9,430 bases of DNA. Source: DUAL01 sp964478325 (GTDB lineage Bacteria; Bacteroidota; Bacteroidia; Flavobacteriales; BACL11). The notes under the pieces are model-generated. The model was not told where the DNA came from. It was given only the letters and a program-made list of their open reading frames with translations, and did not search any database. Shown piece after piece: positions 1-6,830 of this stretch (the stretch's first letter is position 1; the number at the start of each line of letters is the position of its first letter). Position numbers and translations under genes: made by a program. The stretch spans positions 1-9,430 of the forward strand of contig CAYZIA010000064.1 in NCBI GenBank assembly GCA_964478325.1. Direction: 5' to 3'.

Positions 1-607
1 CAATATTATGCCTTGTTTTCATGTAATTCTTGATATTGTCAGTAAATTCATCACCAGCAATTCGAATGGATTTTTCTGTAACAATTCCGCCTAGTGAAAT
101 AACAGCAATCTCAGTTGTTCCACCTCCAATATCAATTACCATATTTCCATTTGGTTCTAGTACATCAATCCCAATTCCAATAGCTGCCGCCATTGGTTCA
201 TGTATTAAGAAGACCTCTTTTGCTCCTGCATGTTCTGCCGAATCAATTACGGCTCTTTTTTCTACTTCCGTTACGCCAGAAGGAATACAAATTACCATTC
301 TAATAGTTGGAGTTAGCAATGACCTTTTTCTTTGAATCATTTTTATAAATCCTCTAATCATTTGTTCTGAAGATTGAAAATCAGCAATTACTCCATCTTT
401 TAGCGGTCTGATAGTTTCAATCTTTTTATGTGTTTTCCCTTGCATTTGTTGTGCCCTTGTACCAATAGCAACAATTTCATTGGTTTGCATATCTCTTGCA
501 ACAATAGACGGCTCATCTACTACCACCTTATCTTGATGGATAATTAGAGTATTAGCAGTCCCAAGGTCAATTGCTATTTCTTCTGTCATAAAATCAAAAA
601 AGCCCAT
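1..607 (-). CDS. mreB: Rod shape-determining protein MreB, C-terminal part cut off by window edge
   Basis: MreB is the bacterial actin homologue. It forms ATP-dependent filaments on the inner face of the membrane and guides lateral cell-wall synthesis with MreC, MreD, RodA and PBP2. The first 202 residues are present, starting MGFFDF at the ATG at 607; the stop lies beyond the left edge. Actin-fold ATPase motifs are visible: the phosphate-1 loop DLGTANT at residues 14-20, IPSGVTEVEKRAV near 108-120, LIHEPMAAAIG at 134-144 (connect-1 region), and the phosphate-2 loop DIGGGTTEIAV at 159-169. DLGTANT separates MreB from DnaK and FtsA. A second Met at residue 7 is possible, but the MGFFDF start is typical of Bacteroidota MreB. 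The gene begins 11 nt after the purH stop with no Shine-Dalgarno sequence, so co-transcription from purH is likely. mreC and mreD would be expected next, outside the window. Nothing is odd except the edge truncation. Confidence 0.96.
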   Translation of the reverse strand, partial: MGFFDFMTEEIAIDLGTANTLIIHQDKVVVDEPSIVARDMQTNEIVAIGTRAQQMQGKTHKKIETIRPLKDGVIADFQSSEQMIRGFIKMIQRKRSLLTPTIRMVICIPSGVTEVEKRAVIDSAEHAGAKEVFLIHEPMAAAIGIGIDVLEPNGNMVIDIGGGTTEIAVISLGGIVTEKSIRIAGDEFTDNIKNYMKTRHNI

Positions 608-618
608 AATTTATATTT

Positions 619-2139
619 TTAGTGTTTAAAGTGTCTTTTTCCTGTCATTACCATACTCATATTATTGGTATTGCAATAGTCGATAGAAAGTTGATCTTTT
701 ATGGATCCTCCTGGCTGAATTACAGCTTTTATTCCAGCATTTTTTGCTAATTCTACACAATCTGGAAAAGGAAAAAAAGCATCAGAGGCCATTACTGCAT
801 CATTTAAATCAAAGCCAAGATTTTTGCCTTTTTCTACCGCTTGTTTTAATGCATCTACTCTTGATGTCTGCCCAACTCCACTTGCCAATAATTGTTTGTT
901 TTTGGCAAAAACAATAGTGTTCGATTTGGTGTGTTTGCATACTTTGGATGCAAATTCCAAGTCAGATATTTGCTCATTTGTAGGAGCAACATCTGTTACT
1001 GTTTTCATTTCTGATTTAGTATCAGAATTCAGATCTTTTTCTTGATATAAAACTCCATTTAGTGCAGTTCGAAATTGAATATTTGGCAATGCAATTTCTT
1101 TTTGAACAAGTACAATTCTGTTTTTTTTCTGAATAAGAACTTGTAGGGCATCATCTGAATAATTTGGAGCAATAATTACTTCAAAAAATAAATTATGGAT
1201 TTCATTTGCGGTTTCTAAATCTACATTACGATTTGTAATAAGTACACCTCCAAAAGCGGAAACAGGATCTCCTGCAAGAGCATCTTTCCAGGCATCAATC
1301 AATTTTTCTCTGCTTGCAATTCCACAAGCATTATTGTGTTTTAATACCACAAAAGTCGTTTCATTAAATTCAGCAATTAAATTTACGGCTGCATCTATAT
1401 CCAAAAGATTGTTGTAAGATAATTCCTTTCCATTCTTTTGATCAAATAGATCTTCAATTGCTCCAAAGAAAACGCCTTTTTGGTGTGGATTCTCGCCATA
1501 GCGTAATTCTTTTTTTGTACGAAAACTTTGCTTGAAAACATCATCTTTATCTTTATTGAAATAATTAAAAATCGCTGTATCGTAATGTGATGAAATGTTA
1601 AAAGCTGTAGTTGCGAATTGTTTTCTTTGCTTTAATGACGAAAAATTACCAATACTTAGAATCTCTAATAATTTGTCATATTGACGCATTTCCGAAACAA
1701 TAAGTACATCTCTATAATTTTTGGCTGCTGCTCTGATTAAAGAAACACCCCCAATATCAATTTTTTCAATTATTTCCGATTCATTATTGGTTGATGCAAT
1801 GGTCTTTTCAAATGGGTATAGGTCCACAATTACTAAGTCGAATTCTGGTATATCATATTTTTTTAATTCTAATTGGTCATCTTCTTCTTCTCGTCTTGCT
1901 AAAATACCACCAAAAACTTTTGGATGAAGTGTTTTTACTCTACCACTTAAGATAGAAGGATAAGAAGTTAAATCTTTTACTCTTTTTACGTTAATTCCTT
2001 TATCTTCAATAAATTTTTGTGTTCCTCCTGTAGAGTAAATACTTACACCAAGCTCATTTAACTTTTGTACAATCTGCCCTAGCCCATTTTTATGAAATAC
2101 AGAAATTAGGGCATTTTTTATGGTTTTTTCTCCTCTCAT
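619..2139 (-). CDS. purH: Bifunctional AICAR formyltransferase / IMP cyclohydrolase (PurH)
   Basis: PurH catalyses the last two steps of de novo purine synthesis in the cytoplasm: formylation of AICAR with 10-formyl-tetrahydrofolate to FAICAR, then ring closure to IMP. From the ATG at 2139 the protein has 506 residues, the usual length for the Bacteroidota enzyme. The N-terminal MGS-like cyclohydrolase domain (about residues 1-150) contains STGGT (36-40) and SGRVKTLHPKVFGGIL (65-80). The transformylase domain contains RYGENPHQ (213-220), the catalytic Lys-His pair in KHNNACG (267-273; many homologues have NPCG) and SAFGG (294-298), and it ends with the family tail GKRHFKH. The frame is open a further 7 codons upstream to a TTG at 2160, but homologues begin close to MRGEKTIKNALISVF, so the ATG is preferred. 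mreB follows after 11 nt and is probably in the same operon. The permease gene upstream is divergent. Confidence 0.97.
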   Translation of the reverse strand: MRGEKTIKNALISVFHKNGLGQIVQKLNELGVSIYSTGGTQKFIEDKGINVKRVKDLTSYPSILSGRVKTLHPKVFGGILARREEEDDQLELKKYDIPEFDLVIVDLYPFEKTIASTNNESEIIEKIDIGGVSLIRAAAKNYRDVLIVSEMRQYDKLLEILSIGNFSSLKQRKQFATTAFNISSHYDTAIFNYFNKDKDDVFKQSFRTKKELRYGENPHQKGVFFGAIEDLFDQKNGKELSYNNLLDIDAAVNLIAEFNETTFVVLKHNNACGIASREKLIDAWKDALAGDPVSAFGGVLITNRNVDLETANEIHNLFFEVIIAPNYSDDALQVLIQKKNRIVLVQKEIALPNIQFRTALNGVLYQEKDLNSDTKSEMKTVTDVAPTNEQISDLEFASKVCKHTKSNTIVFAKNKQLLASGVGQTSRVDALKQAVEKGKNLGFDLNDAVMASDAFFPFPDCVELAKNAGIKAVIQPGGSIKDQLSIDYCNTNNMSMVMTGKRHFKH

Positions 2140-2177
2140 GTCTATCTGCAATTTTACCAAAAAAACTATTCAATATT

Positions 2178-2185
2178 CAAGCATA
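2178..2185 (-). promoter_or_regulatory. Possible -7 element for purH(-mreB)
   Basis: On the minus strand this reads TATGCTTG, one mismatch from the Bacteroidota -7 consensus TAnnTTTG. It lies about 39 nt upstream of the purH ATG, which would give a leader of roughly 30 nt. No TTG lies at the expected -33 distance; the nearest is about 32 nt upstream, so support is weak. It is listed because purH must be transcribed from this intergenic region and no better match was seen. Confidence 0.3.
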
Positions 2186-2204
2186 AATATGAAAAATACC
2201 AGAA

Positions 2205-2241
2205 TGTTAATAACTTACAATCAATTGTTAACTCCTGTTAA
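2205..2241 (+). repeat. Three TGTTAA direct repeats at near-helical spacing
   Basis: The hexamer TGTTAA occurs at 2205-2210, 2226-2231 and 2236-2241. The offsets of 21 and 10 nt are close to two turns and one turn of B-DNA. The first copy sits in GTTAATAAC (GTTA-A-TAAC, an inverted repeat) and the second in the palindrome GTTAAC, which directly abuts the putative -33 TTG of the permease promoter. A binding site for a regulator of the divergent genes is a possible reading. AT-rich sequence makes such words fairly common, so this is only suggestive. Confidence 0.35.
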
Positions 2242-2257
2242 AATTTACGTAAATTTG
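2225..2257 (+). promoter_or_regulatory. Bacteroidota-type promoter of the ABC permease gene
   Basis: TTG at 2225-2227 is followed after 22 nt by TAAATTTG at 2250-2257. This is an exact match to the flavobacterial consensus TTG-N17-23-TAnnTTTG read by the housekeeping sigma factor of this phylum. The -7 box ends 18 nt before the ATG at 2276, implying a leader of only about a dozen nucleotides. That fits the absence of a Shine-Dalgarno sequence. The -7 box overlaps a 16-bp palindrome. Confidence 0.6.
2241..2256. promoter_or_regulatory. Perfect 16-bp palindrome over the permease -7 box, candidate operator
   Basis: AAATTTACGTAAATTT is its own reverse complement across all 16 bases, with the centre between 2248 and 2249. 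The palindrome breaks at the next base pair (A at 2240, G at 2257). It has no loop, so it is better suited to a dimeric DNA-binding protein than to an RNA hairpin. It covers seven of the eight -7 bases of the permease promoter, where a bound protein would block transcription. The regulator is unknown; none is encoded in the window. Confidence 0.45.
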
Positions 2258-2275
2258 ATTTTTTTATAAGCAATA

Positions 2276-3517
2276 ATGTATATTCAACTTTTTACAGAAT
2301 CTTTACGATTTGCTTGGCTTGCAATTGTGAATAATCGTCTTAGAACTTTTCTATCATTACTAGGAGTTACCATAGGAATTGTTGCCATAATTTCTGTTTT
2401 TACCATTGTAGATGCATTGGAAAAGAATGTGAGAGATAGTGTCGAGTCTTTAGGTGAAAATGTTGTGTATATTCAAAAATGGCCCTGGGGAGGATCAGCG
2501 GATGAAGAATATCAGTGGTGGAAATATTATAAAAGGCCAAAAGCAACGTATAAAGAATTCAAAAAGATAAATGAAAGATGCACAAATGCTAATGCTGTAG
2601 CTTTTTCTTTTAGCGGAAGCAGAACAATAAAAAATGGAAATAATGTACTCGAGAATGTAGAGGTGAGTGGCATTAGCTATGAGTATCCACAAATCGCATC
2701 TTTCAATATGGCTGATGGTAGATTTTTTACTCAAAGTGAAATGAACTCAGGAAAAAATTTTGTTTTAATAGGACATCTTGTAGCTAAGGCACTTTTTGAA
2801 GACTTCAATCCTATTGGAGAGAAAATTAAAGTTTCTGGTATAAGTGCAAAAGTAATAGGTGTAATAGAAAAACAGGGAGAAAGTATTACAGGTAATTCTC
2901 ATGATGATAAAGTTTTGTGTTCTTATATTTTTGCAAAACGGTTCTTGAATGAAAGACAAAGTGATCCTTTAATAATGGTAAGCGCAATGGATGAGGTAAG
3001 CAATGACGAACTTAAAACTGAGCTAAGAGGAATAATGCGATCTATAAGAAGGGCTCGCCCAATGGAAGATGATAATTTTTCGATGAATGAGGTAAGCTTG
3101 ATAAAACAGGGATTAGATGATTTGTTTTCAGTTATTAGTATAGCTGGATGGATAATTGGTGGATTTTCTATTTTAGTTGGAGGTTTTGGAATTGCAAACA
3201 TTATGTTTGTTTCTGTAAAAGAAAGAACTAAAATTATTGGAATACAAAAAGCATTGGGCGCAAAAAATATTTTTATTCTGTTTCAGTTTTTATTTGAATC
3301 TATTTTTTTGTGCTTGCTGGGAGGATTCTTTGGCTTAATTATTGTTTGGGGCTTGGCAACTATGGCTAGTAATATACTTGATTTTAGCTTAAGTTTAACA
3401 GTTCAGAATATCTTTTTAGGAATCTCAGTTTCAGCTATTATTGGTGTAATAAGTGGAATTATTCCTGCTCTTTCTGCATCGCGCTTAGATCCTGTTGAAG
3501 CGATTCGTTCAAACTAA
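2276..3517 (+). CDS. ABC transporter permease, MacB/FtsX family
   Basis: This is a 413-residue membrane protein with the MacB-type permease layout. A cytoplasmic N-terminus is followed by TM1 (about 24-47, after NRLRTFLSLLG), a large periplasmic MacB_PCD-like domain (about 50-280), and an FtsX domain with three more helices (about 286-312, 333-363, 378-400). Family signatures are FGIANIMFVSVKERTKIIG (304-322) with QKALGAK after it, and the C-terminal SGIIPALSASRLDPVEAIR (393-411). Such permeases work with an ABC ATPase in lipoprotein release, macrolide or peptide efflux, or mechanotransmission across the envelope; the substrate cannot be told here. No ATPase gene adjoins it, so the partner must be encoded elsewhere. 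The periplasmic domain opens with an aromatic-rich stretch (residues 67-89, KWPWGG ... YQWWKYYKRPK). It is probably transcribed alone from its own promoter. Its last 59 nt overlap the end of mfd on the other strand. Confidence 0.92.
   Translation: MYIQLFTESLRFAWLAIVNNRLRTFLSLLGVTIGIVAIISVFTIVDALEKNVRDSVESLGENVVYIQKWPWGGSADEEYQWWKYYKRPKATYKEFKKINERCTNANAVAFSFSGSRTIKNGNNVLENVEVSGISYEYPQIASFNMADGRFFTQSEMNSGKNFVLIGHLVAKALFEDFNPIGEKIKVSGISAKVIGVIEKQGESITGNSHDDKVLCSYIFAKRFLNERQSDPLIMVSAMDEVSNDELKTELRGIMRSIRRARPMEDDNFSMNEVSLIKQGLDDLFSVISIAGWIIGGFSILVGGFGIANIMFVSVKERTKIIGIQKALGAKNIFILFQFLFESIFLCLLGGFFGLIIVWGLATMASNILDFSLSLTVQNIFLGISVSAIIGVISGIIPALSASRLDPVEAIRSN
3459..3517. other. 59-nt tail-to-tail overlap of permease and mfd coding regions
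   Basis: The mfd stop (TAA read on the minus strand, 3461-3459) lies inside the permease gene, whose own stop is at 3515-3517. Both strands therefore code here. The permease side encodes its conserved C-terminus (SASRLDPVEAIR), while the Mfd side encodes only a tail of about 19 residues after the last recognisable part of domain 7. No stem followed by a T-run was seen for either gene, so the transcripts probably overlap further. Confidence 0.9.
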
Positions 3518-6500
3518 TTCTTTTACAGAAACTTATTGCTGTTTTAAGTTCAGAGATATTCTTTACAATAAAAAATAATTTTCCATTCTTTTCTTTCATT
3601 TCACAAGTGCGGAAGTTCTTTTTCAAATAGTCCAATATCCTTGAAAATTGCCTGCTTTCAAAATAAGAGGAATTCTTATCAGTAGTAAAAAAAGCTTTTA
3701 ATTTTCCAGATTTCAGAATGATTCTTGTAAAACCAATTTTTTTACCAAACCACCTTAATCTTATAGCATCAAAGATCCTAAAAATTGCTTTTGGCAATTC
3801 TCCAAACCTATCTTTTAACTTTTCTTCAAGATTTACAATTTCCTCTTCCTTTGTAAAATTATTTAATTCTTTATAAAGATTCAATCTTTCTTCAACATTA
3901 CTCACATAATTTTCTGGAATCAAGATTTCTAAATCAGTATCCAAAGCACAATCTTTAATATAAAATTCTTCTTTTTTATTTTCAAACAAATCTTGAAATT
4001 TTTCCTCTTTTAGCTCTTCAATAGCTTCATCCAAGATTTTTTTATACATCTCAAACCCTATGTCATTGATAAAACCACTTTGATCAGCTCCAAGTAAATC
4101 GCCAGCTCCTCTTATATCTAAATCACGCATAGCAATATTAAAGCCACTTCCCAAATAAGAAAACTGTTCTAAAGCATTAAGTCGTTTTTTTGCATCATTA
4201 GAAATTTGGTGCCTTGGCAAACTAATTAAATAGCAGAATGCTTTTTTGTTAGATCGTCCAACTCTACCTCTCATTTGGTGTAGATCACTTAGTCCAAAAT
4301 TTTGTGCATTATTTATTATTATAGTATTTGCATTAGGAATATCTAATCCGTTTTCAATAATAGTTGTAGAAACCAAAACATCAAATTTCCCTTCCATAAA
4401 GGCTACCATTATTTCTTCCAATTTTTTCCCTTCCATTTTTCCGTGTCCGATTTTTATTTTAGCATCAGGGCATAATCTTTGAATAAGTTCAGCAACTTCT
4501 CTAATATTTTCAATTCTATTATGAACAAAAAATACTTGCCCGTTTCTACTAATTTCATAATTTATCGCAGATCTTATTATTTCCTGATTCAGACCAATTA
4601 TTTTAGTTTCTACTACTTGTCTATTTGGTGGAGGGGTATTTATTATGGATAAATCTCTTGCCCCCATAAGTGAAAACTGAAGTGTTCTAGGGATAGGTGT
4701 TGCACTTAAAGTAAGGGTATCAACTGATGTTTTTAAGGTTTTGAGTTTATCTTTAATATTTACACCAAACTTTTGTTCTTCATCTACTATCATCAAGCCC
4801 AAATCTTTAAATTTAACATCTTTTCCAACTATCCTATGAGTGCCTATTAAGATATCAATCTTCCCTTCTTCTAATCTTTTTAGAATCTTCGTTTGCTCTT
4901 TTTTAGTTCTGAAACGATTGATATAATCAATATTGCAGGGAAACCCTTTCATTCTTTTACTAAAAGTTTTAAAGTGCTGCAAAGCAAGAATGGTGGTAGG
5001 GACCAAGATTGCTACTTGCTTACTATCCGTCACTGCCTTAAATGCAGCTCTTATCGCAACTTCTGTTTTCCCAAAACCAACATCCCCACAGACAAGCCGA
5101 TCCATTGGAGTTGGCTTTTCCATATCTTCTTTCAAGGCAATAGTCGCTTTACTTTGATCTAGAGTATCTTCATACAGAAAGGATGCTTCTAATTCATATT
5201 GCATATAAGTATCTGAAGAGAAAGCAAATCCTATTTTTGTTTTTCGTTTAGCATAAAGCTTTATCAAATCAAAAGCGATTTGTTTTACTTTTACTTTGGT
5301 TTTATTTTTTGTTTTTAACCACTGAGGACTTCCTAATTGATGGATCTTTGGTTGATGTCCTTCTTTTGCTGAAAATTTAGCAATCTTATGCAAGCTATGA
5401 ATACTGAGATAGAGGATATCTCCATCTTTGTATATTAGTTTTATAACCTCTTGTTTTTTCCCATTATTTTCAATCTTGTGTAGTCCAGAGAATTGCCCAA
5501 CACCATGATCAATATGTGATACAAAATCATTAATTTGAAGGTTGGTAAGTTGTTTGAGGGTAATGGCTTGTTTTTCAGAGAACTTCGTTCTTGAAATAAA
5601 ACGATGGTGCCTTTCAAAAAGTTGGTGATCGGTATAAACAGCTAATTTGTTATCGATATCAATAAATCCTTGATGCAAAGAAAAGTGTATACACTGATAC
5701 TGAATTTCCTCTTCTGTATTTTTTAAAATTGCATCAAATCTTTTTTCTTGTTCCTCAGATGAACAAAGCATTAAATTCTTAATTCCCTTTTTATTATTTT
5801 CCAATAGATCAGCTTTTAACAAATTAAATTGTTTATTAAAAACAGGGAGAATCTGGATGTTACATTTCAATTTATGATTTGCATCAAAGTAGCTGGAATA
5901 CCCTTGCTCTATAATTGTGTATCCCTTTAACTGCTCACAAAAATCACTTCCAGAAGTAAAGAGTTTCTCTGGATGTTGATGGCTAATTTTGCCCATTTCC
6001 AATTCTTTATAATGCTGCTTTGCCTTTGCAAAATAATCATCCAAAACTCTTTTATTGTGTGTAATGTCATTTGCCCAAATCACTGCATTCTTAGGAAGGT
6101 AATTAAGAAAACTTACATGTTTACTATTGGTTTTTTTTGCTTCTGTATTTGGCACAATATTTATTTTGTTTTTTGGATCAATTGATAGTTGGGAATTAAT
6201 GTCAAAAGACCGAATACTTTCTACCTCAATATCAAAAAATTCAATTCTGTAAGGATGCTCATTTGCATAAGAAAATACATCAACTATTCCTCCTCTAATA
6301 GAGAATTGTCCTGGTTCAATTACAAAATCAACCTTTTCAAAATGATGATTTAACAACTGTTTTTCCAGTTCCTCTATTTTATGCAAATCTCCAATCTGAA
6401 TAATGATGGTCTGTTGTTTTAATTTCCTTCTACTTACCACTTTTTCAGAAAGTGCTTCCGAATAAGTAATAATAATAGGATTTCTTTTGTTATTGAGTTT

Positions 6501-6824
6501 GTTAAGGACTTCTGCTCTTAATAAAATATTAGCATTGTCAGTCTGCTCGAATTGATAAGCCCTACGATAAGATGCAGGATAGAAAAAAACTTCATTATTT
6601 AGAAGCGATTCCACCTCATTTACAAAATATTGGGCTTGTTCTTTATCATTAAAAATAAAAAGATGAGGGGTTTTGCTTTCTCTGATAATTGCAGATGATA
6701 CTAAGGAAAATGAAGACCCAAGTAAGCCTCTTACCCAGATTTTAGATTTTTTCTCATCAATACATCTTTGTAATTTTGTAGTAATTTTAGGTTCGCCAAA
6801 ATAGGATAGTAGAGGGGCCTTCAA
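3459..6824 (-). CDS. mfd: Transcription-repair coupling factor Mfd
   Basis: Mfd is a DNA translocase that removes RNA polymerase stalled at lesions and recruits UvrA to start nucleotide excision repair. The 1121 residues compare with 1148 in E. coli. Domains in order: a UvrB-like N-terminal module (about 1-330, with SIRGGIVDVF at 175-184); the CarD/TRCF RNA polymerase-interaction domain (about 430-520, from NDFVSHIDHGVGQF); the superfamily 2 motor with Walker A GDVGFGKTEVA (580-590), Walker B DEEQKFG (681-687), SATPIPRTL (707-715), IIENGLDIPNANT (822-834) and HQMRGRVGRS (849-858); and the C-terminal TRCF domain (about 965-1090). The start must be TTG at 6824: an in-frame stop lies two codons upstream (the pfp stop) and the first Met codon is residue 277, inside the UvrB-like module. 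It follows pfp by 6 nt, suggesting one transcript and translational coupling. Its 3' end overlaps the convergent permease gene. Confidence 0.96.
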   Translation of the reverse strand: MKAPLLSYFGEPKITTKLQRCIDEKKSKIWVRGLLGSSFSLVSSAIIRESKTPHLFIFNDKEQAQYFVNEVESLLNNEVFFYPASYRRAYQFEQTDNANILLRAEVLNKLNNKRNPIIITYSEALSEKVVSRRKLKQQTIIIQIGDLHKIEELEKQLLNHHFEKVDFVIEPGQFSIRGGIVDVFSYANEHPYRIEFFDIEVESIRSFDINSQLSIDPKNKINIVPNTEAKKTNSKHVSFLNYLPKNAVIWANDITHNKRVLDDYFAKAKQHYKELEMGKISHQHPEKLFTSGSDFCEQLKGYTIIEQGYSSYFDANHKLKCNIQILPVFNKQFNLLKADLLENNKKGIKNLMLCSSEEQEKRFDAILKNTEEEIQYQCIHFSLHQGFIDIDNKLAVYTDHQLFERHHRFISRTKFSEKQAITLKQLTNLQINDFVSHIDHGVGQFSGLHKIENNGKKQEVIKLIYKDGDILYLSIHSLHKIAKFSAKEGHQPKIHQLGSPQWLKTKNKTKVKVKQIAFDLIKLYAKRKTKIGFAFSSDTYMQYELEASFLYEDTLDQSKATIALKEDMEKPTPMDRLVCGDVGFGKTEVAIRAAFKAVTDSKQVAILVPTTILALQHFKTFSKRMKGFPCNIDYINRFRTKKEQTKILKRLEEGKIDILIGTHRIVGKDVKFKDLGLMIVDEEQKFGVNIKDKLKTLKTSVDTLTLSATPIPRTLQFSLMGARDLSIINTPPPNRQVVETKIIGLNQEIIRSAINYEISRNGQVFFVHNRIENIREVAELIQRLCPDAKIKIGHGKMEGKKLEEIMVAFMEGKFDVLVSTTIIENGLDIPNANTIIINNAQNFGLSDLHQMRGRVGRSNKKAFCYLISLPRHQISNDAKKRLNALEQFSYLGSGFNIAMRDLDIRGAGDLLGADQSGFINDIGFEMYKKILDEAIEELKEEKFQDLFENKKEEFYIKDCALDTDLEILIPENYVSNVEERLNLYKELNNFTKEEEIVNLEEKLKDRFGELPKAIFRIFDAIRLRWFGKKIGFTRIILKSGKLKAFFTTDKNSSYFESRQFSRILDYLKKNFRTCEMKEKNGKLFFIVKNISELKTAISFCKRISLNESLQQDLSAMQKEQE

Positions 6825-6830
6825 TAAGAA

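Noticed and set aside
195..215. Possibility that the left-edge gene is DnaK, FtsA or another actin-fold ATPase
   Set aside because: DLGTANT, the short N-terminus and LIHEPMAAAIG are specific to MreB, and the purH-mreB order fits the phylum.
30..335. 101-codon plus-strand open frame
   Set aside because: It lies wholly antisense to mreB, whose ATPase motifs are intact in the other strand. The Ser/Ile/Pro-rich translation is typical of an antisense shadow.
2140..2160. TTG start at 2160 for purH, adding seven residues
   Set aside because: PurH homologues begin close to the ATG at 2139 and the extra residues show no family similarity.
3495..3512. TTGAA ... TTCAA inverted repeat near the permease stop as a terminator
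   Set aside because: Only a 5-bp AT-rich stem with an 8-nt loop, lying inside the coding region and without an adjacent T-run; too weak to call.
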